Shown here piece after piece: positions 52,493 through 63,502 of a stretch of 64,000 bases of DNA (the stretch's first letter is position 1; each line of letters begins with the position of its first letter). The DNA lies in assembly GCF_000328475.2 (NCBI RefSeq), contig NC_026482.1, forward strand, positions 806,001 through 870,000, read 5' to 3'. The notes below the pieces were generated by a model that was given only the letters and a program-made list of their open reading frames with translations, was not told the DNA's origin and ran no database searches. A program made the translations under genes and the position numbers. Source of the DNA: Mycosarcoma maydis (taxonomy: Eukaryota; Basidiomycota; Ustilaginomycetes; Ustilaginales).

Positions 52493-53780
52493 AGAAGTGT
52501 GTCTGCTGTTTCGAGTTTCAAGGTGGCGGGATGAAGAATGTGAATAGCGATACTGGCTTACGCGAAAGGCAGCCAGTCGAGGAACAAGCGCTTGATGGCG
52601 TCCACCGAGTCGCAGTAAAGCGAGCTGTGTCCAAGATGCAGTTTGCGTCGAAAGCAGGAAAATGGAGGCGTCACAGGAATAGAGCAAGACAGGATCGAGA
52701 TGGTAGTCCAAAGTTTAGCTGGTGTTCGTGATTGGCCCGCCGAATGTGCGGCGAATGACGAATGGGATGATCTGACAAGACAAGGGCAAGCACGACCAAA
52801 GTCAGGAGATCAGGAGTTGCATCAGGTTGGCGTAGTTTGATTGGCAGCTCAAATTCACACATTCGTTCTCGTATCAGCACGCAGCATGCAGTGAGAGACT
52901 GAACTCGTGACTGTCAGCGCAGCTTTATGAGTTTATGCAGCTCGCACGAACCCTTCCCGAGCAGCGTGGTCCGTCAGAGATCTCTGCTTAGATTTGGCCG
53001 AGGCGTCCACACCCCCGACTTGTTCAGATGAAGAAGGACCCTTTTTCGGCTCGTGTCTTTAGCGTTGTTCGTTTGGCGGGTTACAGATTCACCTCAAGTG
53101 AATCCAGAACCACGAGAAATGGGGCGGCTAGCAGCGCACAATCTCGGCCACGCGAGAATCACAACTCCGCCAAAATCGTCAATGGCTCGCTGGCTGTTCA
53201 GCCATTCTATACCGAACCAAAAACAAAACAAAACAAAAAAACAATCACGAATTGCAAAATTTACAAAGCAAATCGACCCCTTTTCTGGTTCAAGGTTGTA
53301 CAGCGCGACGCTCATTTAGGCAAGTGACACGCGAGCAGCACACACCCATCGCACAGCGCACCAATTCACGATCTGTGAATCACGAATACTGGGCTGTCAG
53401 TTTCAGCTAGATCTGCTTAAGCTTGCTTTTATCGACTCGTCTAGCCTTGTGGACGGAGCGCTTTGCAATTGTCAAATGTCTACACACTGAGCCATCGTCG
53501 CTGTAGGCAGAACTCATGACTCGTGACTGTAAACACGTGTGCTCCTGCTCTGAATCTGTTCTCTGCTCCAACCACTCATTAAGTAAGCGAAAATAGCGGT
53601 GCCCCATATTCTTACTCGGGCCTCTCAGTCTGCAGCGTACGGAGCACTGCTTCCGGAGCACTCACAAGACTTCGTCATAGCTGCCATGAATATCACACGT
53701 TACCCCTTGTCGCGGAAGCGCCTGTATTCAACACGGTGATTGCACCAAGTACATACACGAAAAGCTCTAGAGCAGAAACA
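52493..53780. other. Intergenic region, no gene recognised
   Basis: A heptamer site lies near 53375-53390 and an A-rich stretch at 53219-53245. Short ORFs show no domain. Confidence 0.45.
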
Positions 53781-54881
53781 TCAATCGCTCGCCTCCTTGC
53801 TCTTTCCCTCGCTCTTTGACATTTCCTCCGCAGGATCGGCGGGCGTCGACTCAGTGGCCCTGCTGGTACCCTCGGCTTCCTTGGTCACCGTCGAAGTGGG
53901 GGTAGCTGCGCCACTGTTGGTCGATCCGGCGCCTGCGAGTTGCCATGCCGGAATCGTAGGCTTGGGGAGGTGCGGTGGGCTTGCATCTCCTGTTGGCGTG
54001 CCAATCGTCGGCGAACCGTACGAGCCAGCACCATAGCCTACACCGTACGGACGCGGAGGAATCGATGCACCTGCGCCATGCATCGCTCCACCTTGCCCGC
54101 CAACGGTGCCCCTCGAGACCAGCAGCGATTTGAGCGACTTGAGCTCCGACTGCAGCTCCGAAAGCGAATTCGTCTGTGCTTGCTTGGATTTTTCAAACAG
54201 ACTTGCGAGCTCTTTTCGGATCCCTTCGACATCGTCCTTGATTCGGTCCAATTCTCCATCCCTACGCTTCTCGTTCTCTCGTACGCTCTTGACGCAGTGC
54301 TCGACTTCCTTGATGCTCTTCTCCACCTCGGCTTTTTGCTCTTCGAGTCCTTGTTTGACTGCGATAGTCTGCGCATCCAAAGCCTGCAACTGGCTCGCTA
54401 CTTCATCGTACTTTGCCGTGAGCGAGTCCAAGTCAGCCTCGAGTACGTTCGCATTGGGCGGCTGCAGGTGCGGCATGAGGTATTTCTTCGCCAGTGAAAT
54501 CACGCCGTAGCCAATCGTACCCGACACAACCGCCATAATGAACCAATCTCGCCAATCGCGTCCTTGGTGTTGAGAAGCACCAGCGGGGTAAGCACCGTAA
54601 GGCGCCCCTCCATAGTAAGGCGCAGGTGGTCCAGCTGCATACGAAGCATATCCGGTAGAGCCGGTCGCTTGAGATTGGTTGGCCTGACGGATAGCTTCAT
54701 CGATCTCGTTGGGTCGCAGACCTTTGGATTCCAGAAAGCTCACCCTCTGCGACATGGTCGACGACTGCACCTTGGGATCAGAGAGGAAGGTGATGGCGGA
54801 GGCGACCATGTCCGGTCGAACGGGTCCTGAGACAGCCTGCTGCTGGTTTGCTCCAACTGCAGACGTGGATGGGTCCGACAT
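53781..54881 (-). CDS. PEX14: Peroxin 14, peroxisomal docking protein
   Basis: Pex14 is the membrane docking partner of the PTS1 receptor Pex5 in peroxisomal matrix import. The protein has 366 residues. The conserved N-terminal domain (about 20-65) reads RPDMVASAITFLSDPKVQSS, then QRVSFLESKGLRPNEIDEAI, the helical fold that binds WxxxF motifs of Pex5. A Pro/Tyr/Gly-rich linker follows (PPAPYYGGAPYGAYPAGASQ). A membrane segment lies at about 112-135 (WFIMAVVSGTIGYGVISLAKK). A coiled coil spans about 150-260. The C-terminus is Ser/Thr/Pro-rich and ends KSKEASD. Order and length match fungal Pex14. Confidence 0.95.
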   Translation of the reverse strand: MSDPSTSAVGANQQQAVSGPVRPDMVASAITFLSDPKVQSSTMSQRVSFLESKGLRPNEIDEAIRQANQSQATGSTGYASYAAGPPAPYYGGAPYGAYPAGASQHQGRDWRDWFIMAVVSGTIGYGVISLAKKYLMPHLQPPNANVLEADLDSLTAKYDEVASQLQALDAQTIAVKQGLEEQKAEVEKSIKEVEHCVKSVRENEKRRDGELDRIKDDVEGIRKELASLFEKSKQAQTNSLSELQSELKSLKSLLVSRGTVGGQGGAMHGAGASIPPRPYGVGYGAGSYGSPTIGTPTGDASPPHLPKPTIPAWQLAGAGSTNSGAATPTSTVTKEAEGTSRATESTPADPAEEMSKSEGKSKEASD

Positions 54882-56076
54882 CTTTGAGGTGCAGTGACGG
54901 TTATCAGCCCGCTAAATGAGATCGGGTCTTTGCTGTTCTAGATCGAGTCGAAAGGCGGCGGGCGCGGGAATCGTGTGGTGTAACAAAAAGGCTCTTTGAG
55001 CGTCAACGAGAAACAAGTGTGGAGAGCTGGATGTCGCTTGATGAATGGATGTGAGCCGAATTGCGAGAAACAACGAGCAACGGTCGCAAAGACAAAGTGG
55101 AGTGAATGTGGGGAAGACTGACTACGCTTTCACAGAACACAAGTGAGAGTCGAGAGTGCGAAGGGCACGAGACAAGCAAAGCAGCGCGTGCTTGAATCGT
55201 GAATTCCTACCCGGTCTCGGTTCCGTCGATACCGGCGTAACCCCAAGTCACGAGTCGTGAGTCGTGAGTGCGAATCACGAAATTTGGCTTACCATGTTAG
55301 GGCACATGCGATGATTTAAGTCGTACGAGAGATACGACGCGGTGTTCGTTGGATGAAAAGGAAGAAATCTGCGGTTGGTCGCTTCGTGCTGGGATCGCAT
55401 GTATTCGCTGCACCACCATCCAATCAGAAGGACGATCGTTGTTTTGCCTTCAACACCCTTCCACCCACGCACACGCTTTGACAAAGTTTTCATCTTGCTC
55501 GAGCGGTTCAAAAAGGGTCGAACAGCATCAATTTTCCCGCGTCTTGTCCCTTCCTCTGCACCTCGCACTCTGTTCGAGTCGGGGTTGTCGCTCTCCCGTC
55601 CACACACTCGTCCCTGTTCCAGGTCGCATCTCATCTGCTTGCACCTCTTGTGTCCGCATTCATATTTCCTCAGAACATCCAAGGTATGTATTCATGTATT
55701 CCCCGATTCATCGATGCTCAACAGCAAAGAAGCGCACAGACGAGCAGCTGTAGGCACGCAGCGCTACTTGGCGCTGCGTGTATTGGTAAGCGAACATCGC
55801 GGCAAAGATTACATCATATTCACACTGTTTGAGGACACCGTTTCGATCACCTCTCAAACGCTGACAAGTGTGTCGAGTGCGTCGATCTGGGGTGTTCACT
55901 GATTCCTAGACTACAACGGTAGATGAGCCCACCACGCACAAATCAGGCTCGTCTCGTCTCTCTGCTCTGTTTGGCGCTATCATCGCAACGTCATTGAAGA
56001 AAGCTTGGCCTGACCATGTTTGTTCTTCTCCAACTTGCTTTTTGATCTCATCAGCTTCACTTGACGTTAGGCAGAC
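54882..56076. other. Divergent promoter, PEX14 and RPB11
   Basis: CGTGAGT/CACGAAT variants lie at 55245-55281 and one at 55194-55206. A possible donor (AAGGTATGTATTC, near 55680) could mark a 5' UTR intron of RPB11. No separate gene was recognised. Confidence 0.4.
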
Positions 56077-56514
56077 ATGACCAACGCACCGAATCGATTC
56101 GACCTCTTCATCCTCGGTCCCGACGAGAAGCGAGTCGAGATCGTCGAAGACACCAAGATCCCCAACGCAGCCACATTTTGGTTCAACAAGGAAGACCACA
56201 CGCTCGGAAACATGCTTCGACACGCCGTACTCGCCAATCCCGCCGTCCTGTTCTGTGGCTACAAAGTGCCACATCCTCTAGAACCAAAGGTGTTTGTCAA
56301 GATCCAAACGGATGGTTCATTAACACCCACCGACGCGCTCAAGCAAGGCTCGCAGAAGCTCATCGCGCAGATCAGTTCGTTGAAAGGAGCATGGCGTACC
56401 GAGGTGCAGATGAGCGGTGCGGGCACCGTCGATGTAGGCGCTTTCGGAAGACAGGATCCCTTTGAAGGTCAAGCGTATTCCGGCGAAGGCGCTAGTGGAT
56501 ATGTAGATATCTAA
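56077..56514 (+). CDS. RPB11: RNA polymerase II subunit Rpb11
   Basis: This is a 145-residue subunit of RNA polymerase II that pairs with Rpb3 in the assembly platform, like bacterial alpha. The N-terminus MTNAPNRFDLFILGPDEKRV matches Rpb11 (MNAPxRFExFLL). The alpha-like dimerisation motif NAATFWFNKEDHTLGNMLRH is intact, followed by VLFCGYKVPHPLEPKVFVKI and QTDGSLTPTDALKQG. The last 30 residues (GAGTVDVGAFGRQDPFEG...) extend beyond the yeast protein's end. It converges with the wax-synthase-like gene, 159 bp away. Confidence 0.96.
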   Translation: MTNAPNRFDLFILGPDEKRVEIVEDTKIPNAATFWFNKEDHTLGNMLRHAVLANPAVLFCGYKVPHPLEPKVFVKIQTDGSLTPTDALKQGSQKLIAQISSLKGAWRTEVQMSGAGTVDVGAFGRQDPFEGQAYSGEGASGYVDI

Positions 56515-56673
56515 AACCCCTTCAAAACAGCAGCATAGCATCATTCCCAGTATACCCAATGCGAGTCGCCATTGCCAGCAGCCTCAGTGCTCTCGCTTCA
56601 CCATTGTAATCGTATCTGTACTTGTACTCCCTCTTCTCATTTGTGTGCGAGATTGAAACAACAAGCCTTCGCT

Positions 56674-58245
56674 TTACCCTCTGATTCGAGTCATGAGTAA
56701 CAAGCCCCATTGCTTTTCTTGTTGCGATTCTCTTGTTGGCACTGGCATTGACACTGGCACCGACTCATGTCTTCTAAACGCTGTTGAACATGTGGTCCCA
56801 GCAATCAAGCATGAACCTGACTGGTCGACGCGTGAAGCCAAGATACTTATTGTCTGCAGCAAGCATACCGCCTTGGTTGAAAGCCTGTCAGTTGCAGAAC
56901 CAACAGCAAAGCAAGAGAAGAAAGGTGTCAGCGTGTTATTTCCTAGACCCAAGGTGTCGACCATGTATCTAGCACTTTTTGTCCTTACCTCGAGCAAGAG
57001 GGGCGCAGTGCCAAGGATCCACGAAGCAGTCCAAAGCCAACCCCAGAAGCCGCGTACACGACGTCTGGTGCAATATTCAAAAAGCTGCTCGCCAAAGATT
57101 GCAACGGGCTGGCTAGTAAAAAAGAGGGTGACGTTGGTGAGGCCAAAGCCAGGTGTCATGGCTGCGCGACCGAGCTCGTGCAGAAGGCCGGAAACCAAAA
57201 AGGTCCCGCATATCGCCATCATGTTGGCAATCCGACGACCGGCAACGGGACGGAGGGCGTCACGGATTGGCCAAAATCCTACCGTCATAAAGGTGACTCG
57301 CAGAATTTGATGCCAACGCTGGGACCAAAACTCAGTCACCGATGTCGACAGCCAAGGTAGGCTCACAATGGGTGGATCCCACCGTGAAGGCAAATCATCC
57401 AACAAGCCGACAAAGATGCAGGCTAGAATGGCGTGCATCATGTATTGAATGCATACAAAGGAAGAGCCAAACGCAACGCAGACCAAGTAAGGGCCTGCTT
57501 TACCGAACGATCCTTTGGAAGAATCCCAGATGCTGCCGCCGACCCTGCTGTCAGCGTGAATATTGAAGCGTGGGTCTTCGATCAAGCAAAAAACGACATC
57601 GTATAGGACAAAGTAGAGCGGTATGGGAGCCAAGGCCTTCAAGATCCAATCCCGCCGCTGGCGCCGGGTGTAGGTGGGCACCGGCAAGGCGGGAACGCCA
57701 TCCTTGATACCATGCTCCCAGCCTGATGCTCTTACATTGACAAGCAGGTCAAGTTCGAGAGGCCATAAGGTGCCAGGGAAAAAAATGGGCATTGGATCGG
57801 GACTGCGGTGTGCATGCTTTCTGCCATTGACGGCGTCGTAGGGGTTCGATTTGTGTATCTTGAGCCGAGGTCTCTGGCGAGCCAAGCCAAATTCAAGCGA
57901 CCGAATGATGATACTGATCGCAGCACAGCCCAGAGTGACGTTGATTGTCTGTCCTCTACCGTCGAGCTGGCCTTGACCGTCGACCATGTAATAGTAAGCA
58001 TATGCAGACCTCAGTGAGACTAGTGTTACGAACGGAATCAGAGAGGCTCTCAGCAGCCACGTTGCCTTGGGATTATAGCGTAAAAGCAGATGAATCTGCA
58101 GCAGAATCAAGGGGAAACATGAGAAAGGAATCCAAAGAGTGGAGCGAGTGAAAGGTTTTTTGTCATCAAAGTCCGGTATAGCCCATTTCCAGGCGGCCAG
58201 CGGGGCTGACCTCCAAACGGATTCTGTTTTCAGCGAGGTGCTCAT
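56674..58245 (-). CDS. Wax-synthase-like membrane O-acyltransferase
   Basis: The product has 523 residues from the ATG at 58245 (MSTSLKTES); the longer frame starts only with GTG. It is a polytopic membrane protein with about eight hydrophobic segments (for example TLWIPFSCFPLILLQIHLLL, PIPLYFVLYDVVFCLI and NMMAICGTFLVSGLLHELGR). It belongs to the wax synthase/MBOAT_2 family, which transfers acyl groups to alcohols or to secondary metabolites. The family signature STSVTEFWSQRWHQILRVTF is present (RWHQ near residue 310), as is the conserved catalytic-type His in SGLLHELGR. In fungi such proteins acetylate terpenoids or sterols. No biosynthetic cluster lies next to it, so the substrate is unknown. 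The last 60 residues are hydrophilic and poorly conserved-looking. Confidence 0.85.
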   Translation of the reverse strand: MSTSLKTESVWRSAPLAAWKWAIPDFDDKKPFTRSTLWIPFSCFPLILLQIHLLLRYNPKATWLLRASLIPFVTLVSLRSAYAYYYMVDGQGQLDGRGQTINVTLGCAAISIIIRSLEFGLARQRPRLKIHKSNPYDAVNGRKHAHRSPDPMPIFFPGTLWPLELDLLVNVRASGWEHGIKDGVPALPVPTYTRRQRRDWILKALAPIPLYFVLYDVVFCLIEDPRFNIHADSRVGGSIWDSSKGSFGKAGPYLVCVAFGSSFVCIQYMMHAILACIFVGLLDDLPSRWDPPIVSLPWLSTSVTEFWSQRWHQILRVTFMTVGFWPIRDALRPVAGRRIANMMAICGTFLVSGLLHELGRAAMTPGFGLTNVTLFFTSQPVAIFGEQLFEYCTRRRVRGFWGWLWTASWILGTAPLLLEVRTKSARYMVDTLGLGNNTLTPFFSCFAVGSATDRLSTKAVCLLQTISILASRVDQSGSCLIAGTTCSTAFRRHESVPVSMPVPTRESQQEKQWGLLLMTRIRG

Positions 58246-60118
58246 TTTGGATGAGCGACCATCCACGCTCGATCCGGGCTATGTGGGAAAGTGTAACGCG
58301 GAGCTGCTGCCGAGAAAGGTATCAAGGACACGGACAAAGACGAGGACGAGGAGAGGCAGGACAACACAGGGAGGCAAGGCAAAGTGACGGAGGGGATATG
58401 TATCACGTATATAAACACTTGGACTTCACACCCAACTTGTCGCTTTGCGCAGCTTTGTGGCGGCTAGCGCATCAGAAACACATCCGAATTCCATCGTGAA
58501 TTAGCCGATTGCGAGCAGCCAGGGTGTTAAGCTGCTGTCGGCTTCTGCCGCCAGCGATTGCGCATCTGGAAGGTGGGAACGACCAGAGCCTCGGCGTAGC
58601 GTACCAAACGCTGTAGACGGCTTCCGTTTCGAATTCAGTCATTCGTGATTAGGTGGACCACGATGGGTTAGGGCCAGAATAATACACAGCGTTGTCGTTC
58701 AGCCAAGACAGAGTCAACAAAGCTTCACGGTGCGCTGCTAATTCGTCGTCCCAGGCGCTTGAGATCTTTTTGTCTGCAGGCTACACTGTAGTTGGGTGCG
58801 CTTAAAAGATTCTTTTAGCTGTCGGCGTGGAAATTGACAAAGCTGCATCTCGATTTGGACTCTCGAGGCGGTCCCGATTCGATGTTAGACAGCTGCAGCC
58901 TCACGACTTTCCTGTGCCAGGAAACAAAGCCCAAGGCTCGAGCTTCTTTAAACAAGTTTCGACTTCGAGACCGCCACACAGATGGTGATGAACCCTTTGT
59001 CGAATAGAGCCATGCTTGTCTGCGCATCAAAGCAACTCAGCCGCCGCTCCTTCGCCACACACAAGTCGTGAATAGCCGAACCAAGCTCAGTCACGGGTGA
59101 ACTTGAACCTGAAGTAGTTGTCGCGAGTCGAGATTCAAGATTCAAGATTCACGATTTTCACGATTCCAGCTCGTTAAAATCCCCGAAAGCCACGGGTGGG
59201 GTTTTCCCGATTCGACGAACCGTATCGACAAGCGCGATCAGTCGCCTCGCACGGTAAGCGCCGCCACGAGCTGTAAGTAAGTGGTGAGAAAATCCACAGC
59301 TCACAGCTGATTGGCCGACAACATTCGTGATTTTCATGTTTCACGCTTCGTATTCACGATTCACGATTCACGATTTTATTCACGATGTTCGTGATTCGTG
59401 GTTTGCTGAAGTAGCATGTGAGATTGCTTATTAGTTCGCCTTTTTTCCGCCGTGCTTTGTTAGAATTATGAACCGTGAATGGTCCAATTTGTGATTGGCG
59501 CCCGTACAGACCAGCTGTGGATTACCATTCGCCGACGCATCCTCGACATAAAAAGGGCAGCAGCAGCGAGCAGCGAGCAGCAGGCAACCAGTCTGTGAGT
59601 GGTGCGCGGATGTCAAAACCCCCAAAAAACCGAAAAAGAGGTAAGCTGCAGATACGAGAAGCGCGCTGCTGTTGACTTTTTCTGCAAGGTCAGTGAAAGA
59701 AAAGTGTGAAGCAGTAAGTATTCATTCGTGATGTCGAAAAGAGATCTTCGACCGATGTCGTCCTCAACTCACATCGTATCGAATCGTATCCTATCGTTGA
59801 AACGACACCGACAACCCTGCACTCTCCCTCTCGTGTCGCTGCAGCAGAACATTCCAGGCTCTGCAGCACCAGCAACGACGAAACATCATACCGTTGGCCA
59901 AGTCGTTGGACTGACAGCGATCGGATCGGTGACAAATGCATTCACAGAGCACTTTGTAGCCTCTTGCATCCGCGCACTGCGCACCACTCTTCGTTGACCG
60001 AGCGGTGGCAGCTCACCATCGACCCTTTGCAGCTCAGTCTGGGCCAACAGGACGATTCGCCACCTGCCACAATTTCAGCCATCTCGTCTGCCACTTGCCT
60101 CTCACGATCGCCTCCAGT
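58246..60118. other. Divergent promoter region, 1.9 kb
   Basis: This region lies between the acyltransferase (-) and TAY1 (+). It has a TATATAAA-like site near 58408-58415, CACGATT clusters at 59128-59165 and 59352-59400, and AGCAGCGAGCAGCGAGCAGC-type repeats at 59560-59583. No gene was recognised. Confidence 0.45.
59352..59400. repeat. CACGATT heptamer cluster with inverted units
   Basis: Three tandem CACGATT units are followed by further CACGAT and inverted CGTGATT copies. Confidence 0.85.
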
Positions 60119-63100
60119 ATGCCGTCGCATCCGCAACCGGCTCAGCCGCCCTTCAATCAGAGTCTCTCGCACAGCGCTTCACCCCAAGATCACGCCATCT
60201 CGTCGCCAGGCGTCAAGATAGAGCCTGTCCACGATGGCACGCTTTCATTGCTAGCCTCTCACCAGCGTTTTGGCACGGGCAGCCAATCACCCTTGTCAGC
60301 TTATGCGTCAGCTGATCAGCCTGGCTCTGGCTATCAGTCGAGCAGCGCGCAGTCAGCTTCGGGTGATCTGAAAAACGAAGACAGCCTCGCCTCCACGTCG
60401 ACCGCTGGCTCGCGCAGACCTTCGTCCCTTGCTCGAAAAGCATCGGAAGGTCACCGAAGTCAGAAGCATCGATGGTCTGCCGAAGAGACGCAGGCACTCG
60501 TCGACGGATGCAACAAGCATGGCGTGGGAAGCTGGAAAAAGATTCTCTCGGATCCAGAGCTCTCGGCGCTCTTCTCGGACAGGACAGCAGGTGATCTCAA
60601 GGATCGTTTCCGAACCTACTTTCCTGATGCCTATCACGAAATGTATCCCAATGCAAAGACGCATCTCAGCAAAGCCGTTCGAGGTCGAGACGCCGAGGGC
60701 AAAAGCATCTTTGAAAAGGGCAAGGCCAAAGAGCGCCGCCCTTTCTCTTTTGACGAGGACGCCGCCCTCCGTACAGGCTATCAGCAGTACGGCTCGCACT
60801 GGGCACTCATCGCAAAGAACCCCATCTTCAATGGTCAGAGACGAGCCATTGACCTCCGCGATCGCTTTCGCAACGCTTTCCCAGACGACTATGAACGTGC
60901 TGGCTTCAAACCACGTCCATCCAAGGCACGCAAGGATCGCGGACCCAGTGCAGCCAAACCAGGTCAAGGTCATGCAGCCTGCTCTGCTGCATTCCAAGCT
61001 ACGCTATCGGACAACAGCCTTTCCGAAGGCGCATGGCGTAGCTCCGAGTACCCTCTCAGCGACACCACCAGTGATGGTCATCTCACCGATCACGGAAACC
61101 TCACCGACTATAGCTACTTCACCGACCAGGGCAATCTCACCGACGGTGGTGTCGAGCCGGTCTTGTCTGGCCCCTCCAGCGGTACTAGCAGCGCGCTCGG
61201 CCGCTCCAACTCGATGGGTCACAGCATGCCGCGCCACTTGCCGGCACACATAGCTCAGGGCGAACATCTCAGCTTTGGTCAAGCCCTCGCCATACAGCAA
61301 CAGCAGCCGCACCCACCTATGCACCCGAGACCGCCTTTCTTGTCGTCCAGCACTGCACCTCTTCCCACTTCAGGCATCCCACTTCGTGCATCTGATATGG
61401 TCACGGGCCAGTCTATCCACAGCCTCTTTGAACAGCTTCAACAGGCCAGTCTCGAGGGCCCGGGTACCAGCTCAGAGACAAGCAGCATCCACGAACGAGC
61501 CACGCCACCCAGCGCTAGCGACAGTGACATCACCAATCAGCAGCAATTCCAGCAACTCCACCAGCAGCAGCCGCTCTCTGCCCATGCCAAGGCTGCATCC
61601 GCCGACGATGCTCGAAGACAAGCCGGTAAACACGCCAGTCACGACGGCACCCAGCACAAGAGGAGGAGTCACGCATCACGCGCCGGTAAAAACTCGGCAC
61701 TTGAGCGTCTGCCTTCGGTCCACGGTCATCTCCACCACATGCACACCCATGCGCACAACTCAGCGCATTCAAATCCTCACTCTAGACCACACTCAGAATC
61801 GTCGAGTCATCATGACTCGCCAGCGGGCGGTGCTGTGCCCGTCCAGACAGACGCTCGACTCTCGCCCTTGGGTCATACCGAGTACCCTGTTCAGCCTGAT
61901 GTGCTAGCGTGGCTGAACCCTGCTGGCAACATGCTGCCTCCCAGCGCAACAATGGACATTCATGATCACCAAACTGCTGGTCAAGTACCTTCATCGTGGT
62001 CCGCCTACAGCTCAAGTGCGGGCGACGCCTCTGTTGCCGGTCTATCCACATCAGCTTCTGGCAATTTCCTTGCGAATCAACGGCCCATGTTCGGAACGGG
62101 CTTCAACTTTTCCCACCAGTCCGGGTTCACATCACCAACTAATCCAGGTCCTGCCGCAGTGATGATCCCCGGAATAGCAAGTGCCTCGGACTCCTCTGCA
62201 TCTTCAGCTACAGGCTCTCGCAGGTCGTCGGCCGCCGATGACCCGTTCGCCGAGCTGCAGCAGTTTCAACAAGTTAATGCCAAGTCGTCTGGAGCTGGGC
62301 AAACTAACCACGCTGGCAATCTTGGGGCTGACTCGATGCAGAACTTTGCTGATCAGTTCTCCAATTCTCCCGGCGATGCCGCGCAGTGGAACGTCGACTG
62401 GGATCTAGGCAACATCTCGGACTCTGGGCTTCAATCGGAGGACGTCAATGAGCTGCTCGCCTCTTTGCCGCTCTCACATTCCCCTTGGGCCGGCGATCTC
62501 CATCATGCACCCACCGCTACCGGCACCGATGTTGCCAGTGGACAGAGTACCGCTTTCATGGGTGCTAACGAGGCACATATACCACCAACCCAACTTCATC
62601 AGCTCGAGACGAACAGCAATCTGTCAGGGAACAACGCATTCGCCGGACCAGGACCGACTGCAGACGATGTCGTTCTCGGTCAGATGAACACTCTTGACGG
62701 TCTCGCTCAGCCGCAGCAATCTCAGGGCCAGCGCCTGCCGAGCAGCAATCAAGTGGGCAATGCCTCGAATACCGATGGCAGCGTGTCATTTGCCAGCGTG
62801 ACCTACGGTGATCCGCTCGTTCGCGAAGGTAGAGAAGGTTCACCCGACTCGCTTGAGCTGCAACGCGAGCAGACATTCACCGCCAAGGATGTCGGCAAAC
62901 GGCTCGCACGCGATGGGCCCGACAACGACAAGGACGTAGAAGAGTCTGACGACGATCAACGTCGTCGTTCCACCGATACGCTGCGTCACGCTGAAGGTGC
63001 ACTCGACTTGGCGCTCGAATCGGTTGAAGACACACGTGCTTTGGCCTTTGCGCAACAGTTTCAGCGCGATGTAGATTCGGACGATGACTCGGACGAGGAA

Positions 63101-63502
63101 GCGGATGAGGATGGATACGAAGAGGACGAAGAGGACGACAATGAGCCCGACTATGAGCTCGATGGAACTGTGCAGGATTTCAACTTTCAGCAGGTGTTGG
63201 ACGAATTGCAAAGCACCGAAGGGATCTCGGGCGAATTCTTCGATGGGCCGTTTGACGGCGGCATCGGTGCAACACCTGGTGCCCCTGTTCAGCCGGGTCT
63301 CGAAGCCAACGATCTGTCTCTATACCCCGACTTGGGCAGGTCAGTTGTCAGTCGCCAGCAGCATTTGGCGGCGCAGGCGTCGAACAGTTCACCAATCGAC
63401 GGCGTTCGGGGACATGCAGGTGGCGCTGCTGCTGCTGCGGGACTGATGAACCAGGTCTGGAATGGTGGAATGCCGGTGGATCAGCAGCGGCAGCAGCATT
63501 AG
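60119..63502 (+). CDS. TAY1: Tay1-like double-Myb telomere-binding protein
   Basis: The product has 1127 residues from the ATG at 60119 (MPSHPQPAQP); the frame further upstream starts only with GTG. Two Myb/SANT repeats lie at about 115-170 (KHRWSAEETQALVDGCNKHG, ending LKDRFRTYFPD) and 206-265 (RPFSFDEDAALRTGYQQYGS, ending LRDRFRNAFPD). The VDLKDRFRN-type third helix is the telobox sequence that reads TTAGGG-type DNA. This arrangement is that of Yarrowia/Ustilago Tay1 and fission-yeast Teb1, which bind double-stranded telomere repeats or act on histone promoters. A short LTD repeat (HLTDHGNLTD...GNLTDGG) follows near residue 325. A His/Gln/Ser-rich middle, an acidic stretch near 990-1015 and a Gln/Ala end complete it. 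The DNA target is inferred from family. Confidence 0.88.
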   Translation: MPSHPQPAQPPFNQSLSHSASPQDHAISSPGVKIEPVHDGTLSLLASHQRFGTGSQSPLSAYASADQPGSGYQSSSAQSASGDLKNEDSLASTSTAGSRRPSSLARKASEGHRSQKHRWSAEETQALVDGCNKHGVGSWKKILSDPELSALFSDRTAGDLKDRFRTYFPDAYHEMYPNAKTHLSKAVRGRDAEGKSIFEKGKAKERRPFSFDEDAALRTGYQQYGSHWALIAKNPIFNGQRRAIDLRDRFRNAFPDDYERAGFKPRPSKARKDRGPSAAKPGQGHAACSAAFQATLSDNSLSEGAWRSSEYPLSDTTSDGHLTDHGNLTDYSYFTDQGNLTDGGVEPVLSGPSSGTSSALGRSNSMGHSMPRHLPAHIAQGEHLSFGQALAIQQQQPHPPMHPRPPFLSSSTAPLPTSGIPLRASDMVTGQSIHSLFEQLQQASLEGPGTSSETSSIHERATPPSASDSDITNQQQFQQLHQQQPLSAHAKAASADDARRQAGKHASHDGTQHKRRSHASRAGKNSALERLPSVHGHLHHMHTHAHNSAHSNPHSRPHSESSSHHDSPAGGAVPVQTDARLSPLGHTEYPVQPDVLAWLNPAGNMLPPSATMDIHDHQTAGQVPSSWSAYSSSAGDASVAGLSTSASGNFLANQRPMFGTGFNFSHQSGFTSPTNPGPAAVMIPGIASASDSSASSATGSRRSSAADDPFAELQQFQQVNAKSSGAGQTNHAGNLGADSMQNFADQFSNSPGDAAQWNVDWDLGNISDSGLQSEDVNELLASLPLSHSPWAGDLHHAPTATGTDVASGQSTAFMGANEAHIPPTQLHQLETNSNLSGNNAFAGPGPTADDVVLGQMNTLDGLAQPQQSQGQRLPSSNQVGNASNTDGSVSFASVTYGDPLVREGREGSPDSLELQREQTFTAKDVGKRLARDGPDNDKDVEESDDDQRRRSTDTLRHAEGALDLALESVEDTRALAFAQQFQRDVDSDDDSDEEADEDGYEEDEEDDNEPDYELDGTVQDFNFQQVLDELQSTEGISGEFFDGPFDGGIGATPGAPVQPGLEANDLSLYPDLGRSVVSRQQHLAAQASNSSPIDGVRGHAGGAAAAAGLMNQVWNGGMPVDQQRQQH

